A DNA stretch of 64,000 nt, taken from NCBI RefSeq assembly GCF_026385475.1, contig NZ_JANIDW010000003.1:186001-250000 (forward strand), read 5' to 3'. Every line of letters starts with the position of its first letter. The first letter of the stretch is position 1. This DNA is from Bombella saccharophila (lineage in GTDB: Bacteria; Pseudomonadota; Alphaproteobacteria; Acetobacterales; Acetobacteraceae). The position numbers and the translations under genes are program-made. The notes beneath the pieces were generated by a model. The model worked only from the letters and a program-made list of their open reading frames with translations. It made no database searches and was not told the DNA's origin. This document shows, in pieces, positions 46,370 to 54,964 of the stretch.

Positions 46370-47382
46370 AGATAGGCACGCAGGCTGCCGAGCGGACTAT
46401 TACCGAGGCAGCTCGTTGGCGTGTTGTTCTTCTTCATGGGGAGGATCATGGTCTTATTCGTGAGCGCGCTAAGCGTGCGGTGCAAACGGTTCTTGAGGAT
46501 TTGGATGACCCTTTCCGCCTTGCTCGGTTAGAAAGCGAGGAACAAGGCCGTTTTGAGGAAGAAGCCTCGGCCCTTTCTTTAACAGGAGGGCGGCGGGTTG
46601 TTTGGGTGCGTGGGGTGCAGGATGGGCTTTTGCCTCCGCTTAAAGAAGCCCTAGCTCAAGAGAGTGATACGCTGATCGTGCTGGAGGGACCGGAGCTGAC
46701 AGCACGCTCTAAGCTGCGACAATTTGCGGAAAAACATGAACAGGTTGCCGCCATAGGCTGTTATCCTGAAGAGGGGCGGGCCTTATCGCGCACGGTTACG
46801 GATATGTTGGCTGAAGAGCGTATAACGCTCGATAAAGAGGCGATGGTTTGGTTCCTCGAGCATGTGGGTAATGACCGCAGCCTTGTGCGCAGTGAGGTAG
46901 AGAAGCTCCGCCTCTATGGTGAGCCGGGAACGAGATTGGATATAGAGGCGGTACAGGCTTGTGTAGGGGATTCCGGCCAAGCTTCGCTAGATGATGCTGT
47001 ATATGCAGCCTTAGCGGGTAACCGGCTGAAGGCGGACCGGGCTTTTGAGCGCGCTATGGCTGATGGCACAAGTGCTGTAGCCTTTGCGCGTGTAGCATTG
47101 TCTGTATTGGAGCGGATGCAACAAGCGCGTTTACGCGTTCAGCAAGGGGCCTCGCGGCAAGAGGCGATGGCGGCTTTAAAACCGCCTGTTTTCTTCCGTC
47201 GTAAAGATGAGTTTCTCGCTGGGCTACAACGCTGGTCCTTCCCAGTTTTGCAACAGGCTGCACGCGCTACGCAAGCTTTGGAGCTTGCATGTAAACAAAG
47301 CGGCGCACCTGATGAGCTATTATGCCGCCGTCACGTAGTCAGGCTATGTTACCCTCGACTTTTCGAGCAGGATTCTTTTTAA
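46366..47382 (+). CDS. holA: DNA polymerase III delta subunit
   Basis: 338 residues from a GTG start at 46366 that overlaps the lptE stop. AAA+-like domain 1 (VVLLHGEDHGLIRERAKRAV, typical 'G.D..L' start without a true Walker A) and helical clamp-loader domains follow, with FLEHVGNDRSLVRSEVEKL characteristic of HolA. It opens the beta clamp. The leuS-lptE-holA order is common in Proteobacteria. Confidence 0.9.
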   Translation: MKIGTQAAERTITEAARWRVVLLHGEDHGLIRERAKRAVQTVLEDLDDPFRLARLESEEQGRFEEEASALSLTGGRRVVWVRGVQDGLLPPLKEALAQESDTLIVLEGPELTARSKLRQFAEKHEQVAAIGCYPEEGRALSRTVTDMLAEERITLDKEAMVWFLEHVGNDRSLVRSEVEKLRLYGEPGTRLDIEAVQACVGDSGQASLDDAVYAALAGNRLKADRAFERAMADGTSAVAFARVALSVLERMQQARLRVQQGASRQEAMAALKPPVFFRRKDEFLAGLQRWSFPVLQQAARATQALELACKQSGAPDELLCRRHVVRLCYPRLFEQDSF

Positions 47383-47561
47383 AAGTCTGGGTTTGTAATT
47401 GATAAATTCTATCAATAAAGGTGATTTTTCAGACCGTAACTTATCCTAACTGTAATGTTATATTATGCCTTATCTTACTGAAAAAACAGGGAATTATATG
47501 TGATTTTGGGTAAGATGAGGTTTGCAGGAAGGTAATTAAATTAAGTTTTATTATTAAATGA

Positions 47562-47576
47562 AAATGATTATCATTT
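47562..47576 (+). promoter_or_regulatory. Fur box upstream of TonB receptor 1
   Basis: AAATGAT-T-ATCATTT, a perfect 7-1-7 inverted repeat that matches the Fur consensus core (AATGATAATCATT type). It lies 39 nt before the receptor start, a position for repression when iron is plentiful. Confidence 0.8.
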
Positions 47577-47588
47577 AGAAAGGAGAGA

Positions 47589-47609
47589 ATGATGCTCCTT
47601 GTATGGTGA
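47589..47609 (+). CDS. Six-codon leader ORF before TonB receptor 1
   Basis: ATG ATG CTC CTT GTA TGG TGA (MMLLVW) directly after AGGAG. The receptor ATG at 47615 is 6 nt past its stop and has no ribosome site of its own; a TAA right before that ATG rules out an in-frame earlier start. Confidence 0.35.
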   Translation: MMLLVW

Positions 47610-47614
47610 TGTAA

Positions 47615-49993
47615 ATGAGTCGATTTATCCGCAGCGGTCTTAAGCCTTTTTCGGCAGCTCTAACGGCAGGAGGCGTTGCGGGAGGAGCATATGCCAGTAC
47701 GGCTGCCCCTCCTAATGTAGTTCACTCCGATGTACAGGCGACAGAGGCAGAGCCGGATGGTGACCAAACAGCGGCGGATGTTGGTGTTCAAGCTAAGGGT
47801 GTGGAGCGCATTCATGTAGTGGGGCACCCATTTAATACATTGCATGCAAGCAATGATATGGGGCGTATGCCGCAAGATGTGATGCATACCGCTCAGACAA
47901 TTGATGTTGTCCCGCGGGAGTTGATTAAGCAGCAGAATGTCAAATCTCTTGATGAGGCCCTGAAGAATGTGCCCGGTATTACAGCCTCTGTCGGGGAGGG
48001 GGCTGGTGGGATGAGTGGGGATCAATTTCTCATCCGTGGGTTCCCTGCGCAAAATGATATTTATGAGGATGGCTTGCGGGATTTTGGTGTTTATACCCGC
48101 GATAGCTTCTTCCAAGATTCGGTGAATGTCATTAAAGGCCCATCATCTGAAGTATTCGGTAATGGGACAACGGGCGGGGCGATTAATATTGTTACAAAGA
48201 CCCCGACATTACATGACCATTACGGTGCTGACTTTAGCGGTGGGTCGGCTAATTTTTATCGTGGTGTTGTGGATGTTAATAAACGCATCAATGATACATC
48301 AGCCTTCCGTGTGGAAGGTATGGCTAACTCCAACGATGTTGTAGGGCGCGATTATGTATATTCCCATCGTTGGGGTGTTGCGCCATCTATAGCTTTTGGT
48401 TTGGGGACTAAGACAACTGTTGTGTTGCAGGTGATGCACCAAACATCGCGTAATGTTCCCGATTATGGTGTACCCGTTGTGAATGGCCATCCCATAACGG
48501 AGAGCTCGTCCTTTGGGGTACGGCGTAGTAATATTTATGGTAAATCGCAAGACCATGATAATAGTGACGATACAATGGAGACGCTGCGTTTAAAGCACGT
48601 CTTTAATAAGCATCTTACCTTCCATAATGATTTACGCTTTGGTGAATATAGCCGTGACTTTGCGGCATCTTCACCACAATGTGCTAATGCGTCATGCTCG
48701 GAATTGCAGATTTATAATCCGGGTTATAAGAAGGTGGAGCCTGCGGCGGGGATTGGCCTTAATGGCGGGCCAATGCCGTATAAGCAAAAGAGCTGGTCTT
48801 TCCAAGATGTGGCCTCCCTACAGGCTGATTTTAAGACAGGCTTCTTGCGCCATCAGCTCGTAACGGGGGCGGATTTTGAATATGTGCAGGATTCCCGGCG
48901 GCAATATGCGTATGATGCTGTAGGGGCTAATCGGGCAATTCCGTGGCAGAATACATATCATCCTCAGCGTGATAATTATGGCTATGGGACGTGCCGCGCT
49001 GATTCTGGGAATTGTTGGAAGAATACGAATTATAGCCTAGGGCGGCCTGATTCCCATGGTTATGGGTTTGATACGGGTTTATTCTTGTACGATCAAATCT
49101 GGTTTGCAAAATGGGTGTCCATCAAAGGGGGATTCCGGTGGGACCGTTGGCAAACAGCGTATAAAACATGGGGGGCTGATGGGCAGGAAAGTGCTGCTGC
49201 ACGGGGCCCGCAAGGGAAGGCTCCCTCTGCTGCGCTAAATTATCACGATACAAAAGGCGTCTTTAACCCGACAGCCAGTTTGCTCATTACTCCCAATAGC
49301 TGGCAGACCTTTTACTTCACTTATGCGAGCTCTACCACGCCGATGGGCATGTATGTGACCAATGGCGCAATCCCTATTCGCCCCCTTAATGGGCAGGTTG
49401 CTACTCAGCCAGAGCGGGCAAAGCTCTATGAGGTCGGCTCGAAGATGAGCTTCTTGCATGACCGTTTAGGGGCGACAATTTCGCTTTTCCGGCTGGATAA
49501 GAGCAACGCTCTGACAACCGACCCGATTGCGGGGCAGGTTTTGGCCACAGGGGTGAAGGAGCGTAACCAAGGCTTGGAGCTCTCCCTTGGGGGGATGATT
49601 CTGCCGGGTTGGAACATTACCGGGACGTATGCTCTATATGACCCTCGCGTGATGTCCGGCGCGAATCACGGGCGGAATATCCAATATGTGCCGCATAATC
49701 AGGCGACCTTATGGACCGCGTATGAAGCCTTCCCCGGTAAGTTGTGGAACTTTACGATTGGCGGAGGCGTTACATGGCGAGAAGGCGTGTATCTGGACCT
49801 CGCAAATACGGCGAAAGTCCCGGCTAATGTGGAGTTCGATTCTTACATATCCCATCGTATCAATCGGCATTGGGTCGTATCGCTTAATGCGTATAACCTC
49901 TCCAACCGTTTGAATTATAATTCCCTCTTTACAAACCGCGTTACCCCAGCGCCGGGCCGTGCCTTCTTGGGGCGGTTGAGCATGGATTATTAA
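47615..49993 (+). CDS. TonB-dependent siderophore receptor (Fiu/PiuA-like), copy 1
   Basis: 792 residues. Signal peptide (MSRFIRSGLKPFSAALTAGG...AYAS), a possible TonB box (VERIHVVG near residue 65), plug domain with QFLIRGFPAQNDIYEDGLRDFGVYTRDSF and KGPSSEVFGNGTTGGAINIVTKT, then a ~600-residue barrel ending in FLGRLSMDY (terminal aromatic). The plug motifs resemble catecholate receptors of the Fiu/PiuA type, and the downstream piuC supports this. A paralogue follows immediately; no siderophore synthesis genes are in the window, so foreign siderophores are the likely ligand. Confidence 0.92.
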   Translation: MSRFIRSGLKPFSAALTAGGVAGGAYASTAAPPNVVHSDVQATEAEPDGDQTAADVGVQAKGVERIHVVGHPFNTLHASNDMGRMPQDVMHTAQTIDVVPRELIKQQNVKSLDEALKNVPGITASVGEGAGGMSGDQFLIRGFPAQNDIYEDGLRDFGVYTRDSFFQDSVNVIKGPSSEVFGNGTTGGAINIVTKTPTLHDHYGADFSGGSANFYRGVVDVNKRINDTSAFRVEGMANSNDVVGRDYVYSHRWGVAPSIAFGLGTKTTVVLQVMHQTSRNVPDYGVPVVNGHPITESSSFGVRRSNIYGKSQDHDNSDDTMETLRLKHVFNKHLTFHNDLRFGEYSRDFAASSPQCANASCSELQIYNPGYKKVEPAAGIGLNGGPMPYKQKSWSFQDVASLQADFKTGFLRHQLVTGADFEYVQDSRRQYAYDAVGANRAIPWQNTYHPQRDNYGYGTCRADSGNCWKNTNYSLGRPDSHGYGFDTGLFLYDQIWFAKWVSIKGGFRWDRWQTAYKTWGADGQESAAARGPQGKAPSAALNYHDTKGVFNPTASLLITPNSWQTFYFTYASSTTPMGMYVTNGAIPIRPLNGQVATQPERAKLYEVGSKMSFLHDRLGATISLFRLDKSNALTTDPIAGQVLATGVKERNQGLELSLGGMILPGWNITGTYALYDPRVMSGANHGRNIQYVPHNQATLWTAYEAFPGKLWNFTIGGGVTWREGVYLDLANTAKVPANVEFDSYISHRINRHWVVSLNAYNLSNRLNYNSLFTNRVTPAPGRAFLGRLSMDY

Positions 49994-50019
49994 ATCACCA
50001 CTCAAAATATCAGGGTGTG

Positions 50020-50067
50020 AACCGCGCTTGCTTGCCTTTCAGAGAAGGGCAAGGGGCGCGGTTTTTT
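50020..50067 (+). terminator. Rho-independent terminator after TonB receptor 1
   Basis: AACCGCGC at 50020-50027 pairs with GCGCGGTT at 50056-50063, with an inner TTGCC/GGCAA extension, then six T. It separates the two receptors into independent transcripts. Confidence 0.85.
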
Positions 50068-50252
50068 GTGAATGCGCGTTTGTTATCTCACTGTTCTGTA
50101 ACATTTATGAGGGGAGAGGCACGCACTTAAAGCGGTTTTTATGATGGGGCCCTTGGCTGAATGATAGGAGAATACTGCGCTTTTTGTGTTGTGGCAATTA
50201 AGACACAATCGCAACTTTAAATAGTTTGTCATCTTTTTTAATGTTTGAAATT

Positions 50253-50265
50253 GAGAATAATTATC
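50253..50265 (+). promoter_or_regulatory. Fur box upstream of TonB receptor 2
   Basis: GAGAAT-A-ATTATC, the 6-1-6 Fur core with one mismatch to GATAAT-N-ATTATC, 62 nt before the receptor 2 start. Confidence 0.65.
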
Positions 50266-50327
50266 ATGTAGGAGAAAAATCATCCTCTTTCGAGGGGCTG
50301 TATCATTCTTGCTGTGGAGCATCTTTT

Positions 50328-52769
50328 ATGAGCCGTTTTATTCACCGGTGCCTTAGGCCAGCATCTGCCGCTCTGACATTAGGGAGTGTTGCAGGGGGAG
50401 CTTATGCTGCTGATGTGGCTGCAAGCCAGCATCAGGATAGTGCGAAACCAGGTGATAAACATCATGTCGCTGCAAAGGCTGAGCATAAGGCTGTCACTCA
50501 ACAACATGCGCCGTCATCTGCGACGCAGGGGAGCGCAACGCAGCTGGCTTCAGCGCAAACCACCCCGCAGCAAGAGGGAGTCCAAGCGAAGGGTGTAGAG
50601 CACATCCATGTGATTGGGCATCCTTTTAATACCATGCATGCAAGCAATGATATGGGACGCTTGCCGCAGGATGTGATGCATACGGCGCAGACGATTGATG
50701 TTGTTCCGCGGGAGCTGATTAAGCAGCAAAATGCGAAATCATTGGATGAAGCCTTGCGCAATGTCCCCGGCATTACGGCTTCCGTTGGGGAAGGGGCTGG
50801 TGGGTTGAATGGCGACCAATTCCTCATCCGTGGCTTCCCTGCGCAGAATGATATTTATGAAGATGGCTTGCGGGATTTTGGTGTCTATTCACGCGATAGC
50901 TTTAATTATGATTCCGTGAATGTCATTAAGGGGCCATCCTCTCAGGTCTTTGGGAATGGGACGACCGGCGGGGCCATCAATGTCGTTACAAAGACCCCGA
51001 CGGTTAATAATCATTATAATGTCGATTTTAGCGGCGGGTCTGCCGATTATTTCCGCGGTACGGTGGATATTAACCAGCGTATTAATGATACAACGGCCTT
51101 CCGTATAGAAGGGCTGGGGGCCTCCAATAATGTTGTCGGGCGGGACCATGTGTGGGACCACCGCTGGGGGATTGCGCCTTCTATCGCGTTTGGGCTGGGG
51201 ACAAAGACAACCGTTGTCCTGCAAGTCACACACGAGACGGATAATAGCGTACCTGATTATGGGATGCCCGTTGTCAAGGCGCGTGGCTCAGCCTATGGGC
51301 GGCCTATCTCAGAATATGGCGTCCCGCGGGAGAATTGGTACGGCAAACGCCAAGACCATAACCATACTGATGATACGATGGAGACATTGCGGCTGAAGCA
51401 TATCTTCAACGACCATTTAACTTTCCATAATGATACGCGTTTTGGTGAATATAGCCGTAATTTTGAGGCGTCTAAGGTCTCTTGTGGGGCGCAATGTGTG
51501 AATGCGCTCAATAGTGGCAATTACGGGGCTGGGAGCATTATTCGTAATACAAATGGGAGTGTGCCGCTGCCCTATAAGCAGAATAGCTGGTCCTTCCAGG
51601 ATGTAGCGTCTTTGCAGGCTGATTTTAAGACAGGCTTCTTACGGCATCAGGTCGTGACGGGTGTTGATATGGAATATGTCCATGATTCTCGTCATCAGGA
51701 CACTTATGCGGGTGTGTCCACCACCACGCCTGTACCTACGGCGAATATGCTTAACCCTAACCCCGATAATGTGCCTGATGCGATGGTCTATCGTGTGCCC
51801 GCACGGGCGAACTCTATGCCGAATATTGCCGGGATTGGGAAGAAGCCGAGCAGCCGTGGCTATGGGTTTGATACGGGTATCTTTTTGTATGACCAGATTT
51901 GGTTTACCAAATGGGCGTCTATTAAAGGTGGCTTCCGTTGGGACCGTTGGCAGAGCAATTATAGGGTTTATGGTCTTGAGAACTTGCCTAACAATCCTGA
52001 CCGTAGTTTCCCGCAGACGAAGAATACCTTTAACCCAACGGCTAGCCTGATTTTAACGCCTACAAAATGGCAGACGATTTACTTCACCTATGCGAGCTCG
52101 ACAACCCCAACGGGGATGTATGTAACAAGCGGGGCTGTACCCGTACGGCCGGGGGCGCAAGGGGGTGTGGATACGCGGCCGCAAAAAGCACGTCTATATG
52201 AGGTAGGCAGTAAGTTCAGCCTATTGCATGACCGTTTAGGGGCTACCATCTCGCTCTTCCGGTTGGATAAGGATAATGCGCTGACGACCGACCCCGTCTC
52301 TAACTCCACCATTAATACAGGGGCCCAGCAGCGTAACCAGGGGATGGAACTCTCCGTTGGGGGGATGATCCTACCGGGATGGAACATCACAGCGACTTAC
52401 GCATTATATGACCCCAAGACATCGCCTAACGGTGGGGGGAAGATGCATAATCAAATCCAATATGTACCTCATAATCAGGCGACCTTATGGTCTGCTTATG
52501 AGGCCTTCCCCGGTAAACCGTGGAACTTTACCATCGGTGGGGGGCTAACATGGCGTCAAGGCGTGTATTTGGATAATAATAATACGAGCAAGGTCCCTGC
52601 CAATTTGGACTTTGACTCCGTTATTTCTCATCGTTTTGGGCGGCATTGGGTTGTCTCTCTTAATGGCTATAACCTCGCCAATCGTCTGAATTATAATAGT
52701 CTCTTTACAGGCTATGCGACCCCAGCACCGGGGCGGACCTTCTTGGGCCGTTTGACGATGGATTATTAA
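50328..52769 (+). CDS. TonB-dependent siderophore receptor (Fiu/PiuA-like), copy 2
   Basis: 813 residues from ATG 50328 (GGAG 8 nt upstream). Clearly paralogous to copy 1: the signal peptide, the ~100-residue plug start (HPFNTMHASNDMGRLPQDVM) and most barrel strands are nearly the same. Differences lie mainly in an extra His/Gln/Ala/Thr-rich segment of about 40 residues before the TonB box and in several barrel loops. This suggests tandem duplication with loop divergence for another siderophore. It ends in FLGRLTMDY. A terminator-like hairpin then precedes piuC. Confidence 0.92.
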   Translation: MSRFIHRCLRPASAALTLGSVAGGAYAADVAASQHQDSAKPGDKHHVAAKAEHKAVTQQHAPSSATQGSATQLASAQTTPQQEGVQAKGVEHIHVIGHPFNTMHASNDMGRLPQDVMHTAQTIDVVPRELIKQQNAKSLDEALRNVPGITASVGEGAGGLNGDQFLIRGFPAQNDIYEDGLRDFGVYSRDSFNYDSVNVIKGPSSQVFGNGTTGGAINVVTKTPTVNNHYNVDFSGGSADYFRGTVDINQRINDTTAFRIEGLGASNNVVGRDHVWDHRWGIAPSIAFGLGTKTTVVLQVTHETDNSVPDYGMPVVKARGSAYGRPISEYGVPRENWYGKRQDHNHTDDTMETLRLKHIFNDHLTFHNDTRFGEYSRNFEASKVSCGAQCVNALNSGNYGAGSIIRNTNGSVPLPYKQNSWSFQDVASLQADFKTGFLRHQVVTGVDMEYVHDSRHQDTYAGVSTTTPVPTANMLNPNPDNVPDAMVYRVPARANSMPNIAGIGKKPSSRGYGFDTGIFLYDQIWFTKWASIKGGFRWDRWQSNYRVYGLENLPNNPDRSFPQTKNTFNPTASLILTPTKWQTIYFTYASSTTPTGMYVTSGAVPVRPGAQGGVDTRPQKARLYEVGSKFSLLHDRLGATISLFRLDKDNALTTDPVSNSTINTGAQQRNQGMELSVGGMILPGWNITATYALYDPKTSPNGGGKMHNQIQYVPHNQATLWSAYEAFPGKPWNFTIGGGLTWRQGVYLDNNNTSKVPANLDFDSVISHRFGRHWVVSLNGYNLANRLNYNSLFTGYATPAPGRTFLGRLTMDY

Positions 52770-52822
52770 TTTTGGTCTATCCTTCTTGCATCGCAGGGAG
52801 GATGGGGTGAAAGTTTCACAAG

Positions 52823-52850
52823 GAGCAGGCAGGAGAGCCTGCTCTTTGTT
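52823..52850 (+). terminator. Hairpin between TonB receptor 2 and piuC
   Basis: GAGCAGGC (52823-52830) pairs with GCCTGCTC (52837-52844), followed by TTTGTTTG. The T tract is broken, so it may only partly stop transcription and let piuC be co-expressed at a lower level. Confidence 0.65.
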
Positions 52851-52900
52851 TGATTTTAATGATGGCCTGCCAATAAGGCTTTATGGAAAGGCATGATCTT

Positions 52901-53584
52901 ATGATGTTGCATATTCCTGCGGTTCTCTCCGCGGAGGAGCTGGCAGAGCTACGGTCTCGTCTTGCCGCGGGGGAATGGGTTGATGGCCGTGGGACGGCGG
53001 GGCCGCAATCGGGCAGTGTAAAAAACAATCTCCAAATCGCGCCAGATAGCCCTTTAGGGCGTGAGCTTTCTACCTTTGTGCTGCGCAAATTGGGGACGAA
53101 CCCTCTTTATAATAGCGCAGTCCTCCCTTTACGCCTCGTTCCCCCTTTATTTAATCGCTATGATGTCGGGATGAATTTTGGGGCGCATGTGGATAATGCG
53201 TTGCGCCCTATCCCCGGTACCGGGCAACGTATTCGGACGGATGTATCGAGTACACTCTTTATTTCCGATTTGGATGAATATGAGGGTGGGGAGCTGGTTT
53301 TGCATGGCCCTTCGGAGGAGAAGCGCGTGCGGCTTCCTGCGGGGGATATGATTGTTTATCCCACAACAGCGTTGCATACTGTAACACCTGTTACGCGTGG
53401 TAGCCGTTGGGGGTCGTTCTTCTGGGCGCAATCAGTGATTCGCTCGCAGGAGCATCGGTCTATTCTGTTTGATTTGGACCAGAGCATCATGGCCCTGACA
53501 CAAACACACGGGCCGAAGGACCAAGAAGTCCTAAGACTGACCAATGTGTATCATAATCTGCTACGTAGCTGGGCAGAATTATAA
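52901..53584 (+). CDS. piuC: PKHD-type Fe(II)/2-oxoglutarate hydroxylase (PiuC/YbiX)
   Basis: 227 residues. I choose the ATG at 52901 (MMLHIPAVLSAEEL) because GGAAAGG is 9 nt upstream and it matches the start of YbiX; an ATG at 52883 adds six residues. Iron ligands His and Asp in FGAHVDNAL, distal His in TALHTVTPVTRG with the 2-oxoglutarate Arg. In E. coli and Pseudomonas this gene sits beside the catecholate receptor genes fiu and piuA, the same partnership as here. Its substrate is unknown; it is iron-dependent and usually Fur-controlled. Confidence 0.92.
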   Translation: MMLHIPAVLSAEELAELRSRLAAGEWVDGRGTAGPQSGSVKNNLQIAPDSPLGRELSTFVLRKLGTNPLYNSAVLPLRLVPPLFNRYDVGMNFGAHVDNALRPIPGTGQRIRTDVSSTLFISDLDEYEGGELVLHGPSEEKRVRLPAGDMIVYPTTALHTVTPVTRGSRWGSFFWAQSVIRSQEHRSILFDLDQSIMALTQTHGPKDQEVLRLTNVYHNLLRSWAEL

Positions 53585-53613
53585 AAGACAGCGTTTAGGC
53601 TCTAAAAACCAGC

Positions 53614-53633
53614 GGCGGAGCAAAGGCTCCGCC
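53614..53633. terminator. Hairpin between piuC and minE
   Basis: GGCGGAGC and GCTCCGCC form a perfect 8-bp stem with an AAAG loop, between convergent genes. On the minus strand a TTTTT run follows a few bases later, so it may end the min operon. Confidence 0.6.
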
Positions 53634-53662
53634 TGCATGATAGCCATAGTTGAATAACGCGC

Positions 53663-53971
53663 TTAAAGCTCGTCATTAGGGGTGACGGTGGAGACCTGAG
53701 CGCGCAAACCACTTTGGGGGACTTGGATATCAATCTCCAATTTGGAGCATTTCTGCCCTCTATCGAGTTTTACGCGAACATTATCTTCATCCACGGAGAC
53801 ATGGCGTGCCAGTACTTCGAGGATTTCAGCATGGAGGGTACGCAAGAGCGTGGAATCCCCCCCAGCTTGTGCTTGGCGTTCATGCGCAAGAAGAATCTGC
53901 AAACGGTCCCGTGCGACATTACTGCTCGTAGCGGGGCGTTTTTTGTTAAAGAAGCTATCCAGAAAACTCAT
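53663..53971 (-). CDS. minE: Cell division topological specificity factor MinE
   Basis: 102 residues. The N-terminal membrane-targeting/MinD-interacting helix region (RDRLQILLAHERQ) and the C-terminal dimer domain (SKLEIDIQVP) are as in the family. MinE drives pole-to-pole oscillation of MinD-MinC. Its start overlaps the minD stop (ATGA). Confidence 0.95.
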   Translation of the reverse strand: MSFLDSFFNKKRPATSSNVARDRLQILLAHERQAQAGGDSTLLRTLHAEILEVLARHVSVDEDNVRVKLDRGQKCSKLEIDIQVPQSGLRAQVSTVTPNDEL

Positions 53972-54783
53972 GAGCCCCTCTTTTTGAAGATACGGTCAAA
54001 CAGGCCACGTTTTTCTGTGGGAATATTAACAGGGATGTCCTTGCCTTTAAGCCGTTCTACAGCCTCAAAATAAGCAGCGGCAGGGGCACTTTCTGGGGAA
54101 GCAAGGGTTACAGGGGCCCCTACGTTGGAGGCTTTAAGGACATCCTCACTCTCTGGCACAACGCCAAGAAGTGGCAAGGAGAGGATACCCACCACATCCT
54201 CTACACTGAGCATCTCTCCACGGGCCGCACGGCTGGGGTCGTAACGTGTTACGAGGAGGTGTTTTTCTACCGTTTCACCCTGTTTTGCACGGGCTGTTTG
54301 GCTATCTAACATCCCGATAATACGGTCGGAATCACGTACAGAGCTGACCTCTGGGTTTGTGACGATAACCGCATGGTCAGCATGGTGCATCGCTAATTGT
54401 GCCCCGCGCTCAATCCCTGCTGGACTGTCACAGAGGATCCAGTCAAAACGTTCTTGCAATTCCTGCATGACGCGGGCGACGCCATCGGCGGTGAGGGCGT
54501 CTTTATCGCGTGTTTGGGAGGCTGGGAGGATGGAGAGGGTCTCGCAGCGTTTATCGCGAATGAGGGCCTGGGTGAGGGTTGCTTCCCCCTGGATGACATT
54601 GATCAAATCGAAAACGACCCGGCGTTCCACCCCCATGATGAGGTCAAGATTACGCAACCCAACGTCAAAATCGACTACAGCCACATTCTGTCCGCTACGC
54701 GCCAAGGCGGCACCTAGGGCGGCTGTCGTTGTCGTTTTACCAACGCCCCCTTTACCGGATGTAACAACAACGATCTTTGCCAT
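53968..54783 (-). CDS. minD: Septum site-determining ATPase MinD
   Basis: 271 residues. Deviant Walker A KGGVGKTTTTAALG at the N-terminus, VVDFDVGLRNLDLIMGVERR, and a C-terminal amphipathic membrane-targeting helix (GLFDRIFKKRGS). It recruits MinC to the membrane to block polar division. Middle gene of minC-minD-minE; 181 AT-rich nt separate it from minC and may carry its own promoter. Confidence 0.96.
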   Translation of the reverse strand: MAKIVVVTSGKGGVGKTTTTAALGAALARSGQNVAVVDFDVGLRNLDLIMGVERRVVFDLINVIQGEATLTQALIRDKRCETLSILPASQTRDKDALTADGVARVMQELQERFDWILCDSPAGIERGAQLAMHHADHAVIVTNPEVSSVRDSDRIIGMLDSQTARAKQGETVEKHLLVTRYDPSRAARGEMLSVEDVVGILSLPLLGVVPESEDVLKASNVGAPVTLASPESAPAAAYFEAVERLKGKDIPVNIPTEKRGLFDRIFKKRGS

Positions 54784-54964
54784 GAAGTCCCCAGCCTTCC
54801 AAATAGTGGCTTATTAGCCCAGTGTTATATGAAACATATACAGAACAATGGAGGGATTATAGCATAACCCTTCCCCTTATATCCATACTCTATAGTGGTC
54901 TTTAGAAATTGATAAGACGCTTTGTACAAAAATAAGTAAAATTCCTTTCATAAAGGTAAAAATA

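Larger units (their letters stand above)
47383..47614 (+). promoter_or_regulatory. Regulatory region before the first TonB receptor
   Basis: AT-rich 232-nt gap. Three inverted repeats are visible: ATTGATA-AATTC-TATCAAT (47398-47416), a 10-bp stem CTTATCTTAC...GTAAGATGAG with a 31-nt loop (47469-47519), and the Fur box. A six-codon ORF at the end leads into the receptor gene. Confidence 0.5.
49994..50327 (+). promoter_or_regulatory. Region between the two TonB receptors
   Basis: 334 nt with no real gene. It holds the terminator of receptor 1 (50020-50067), a TTGTGT...ACACAA repeat with 13-nt spacing near 50182-50206, a Fur box at 50253-50265, and the ribosome site GGAG (50316-50319) of receptor 2. 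Confidence 0.6.
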
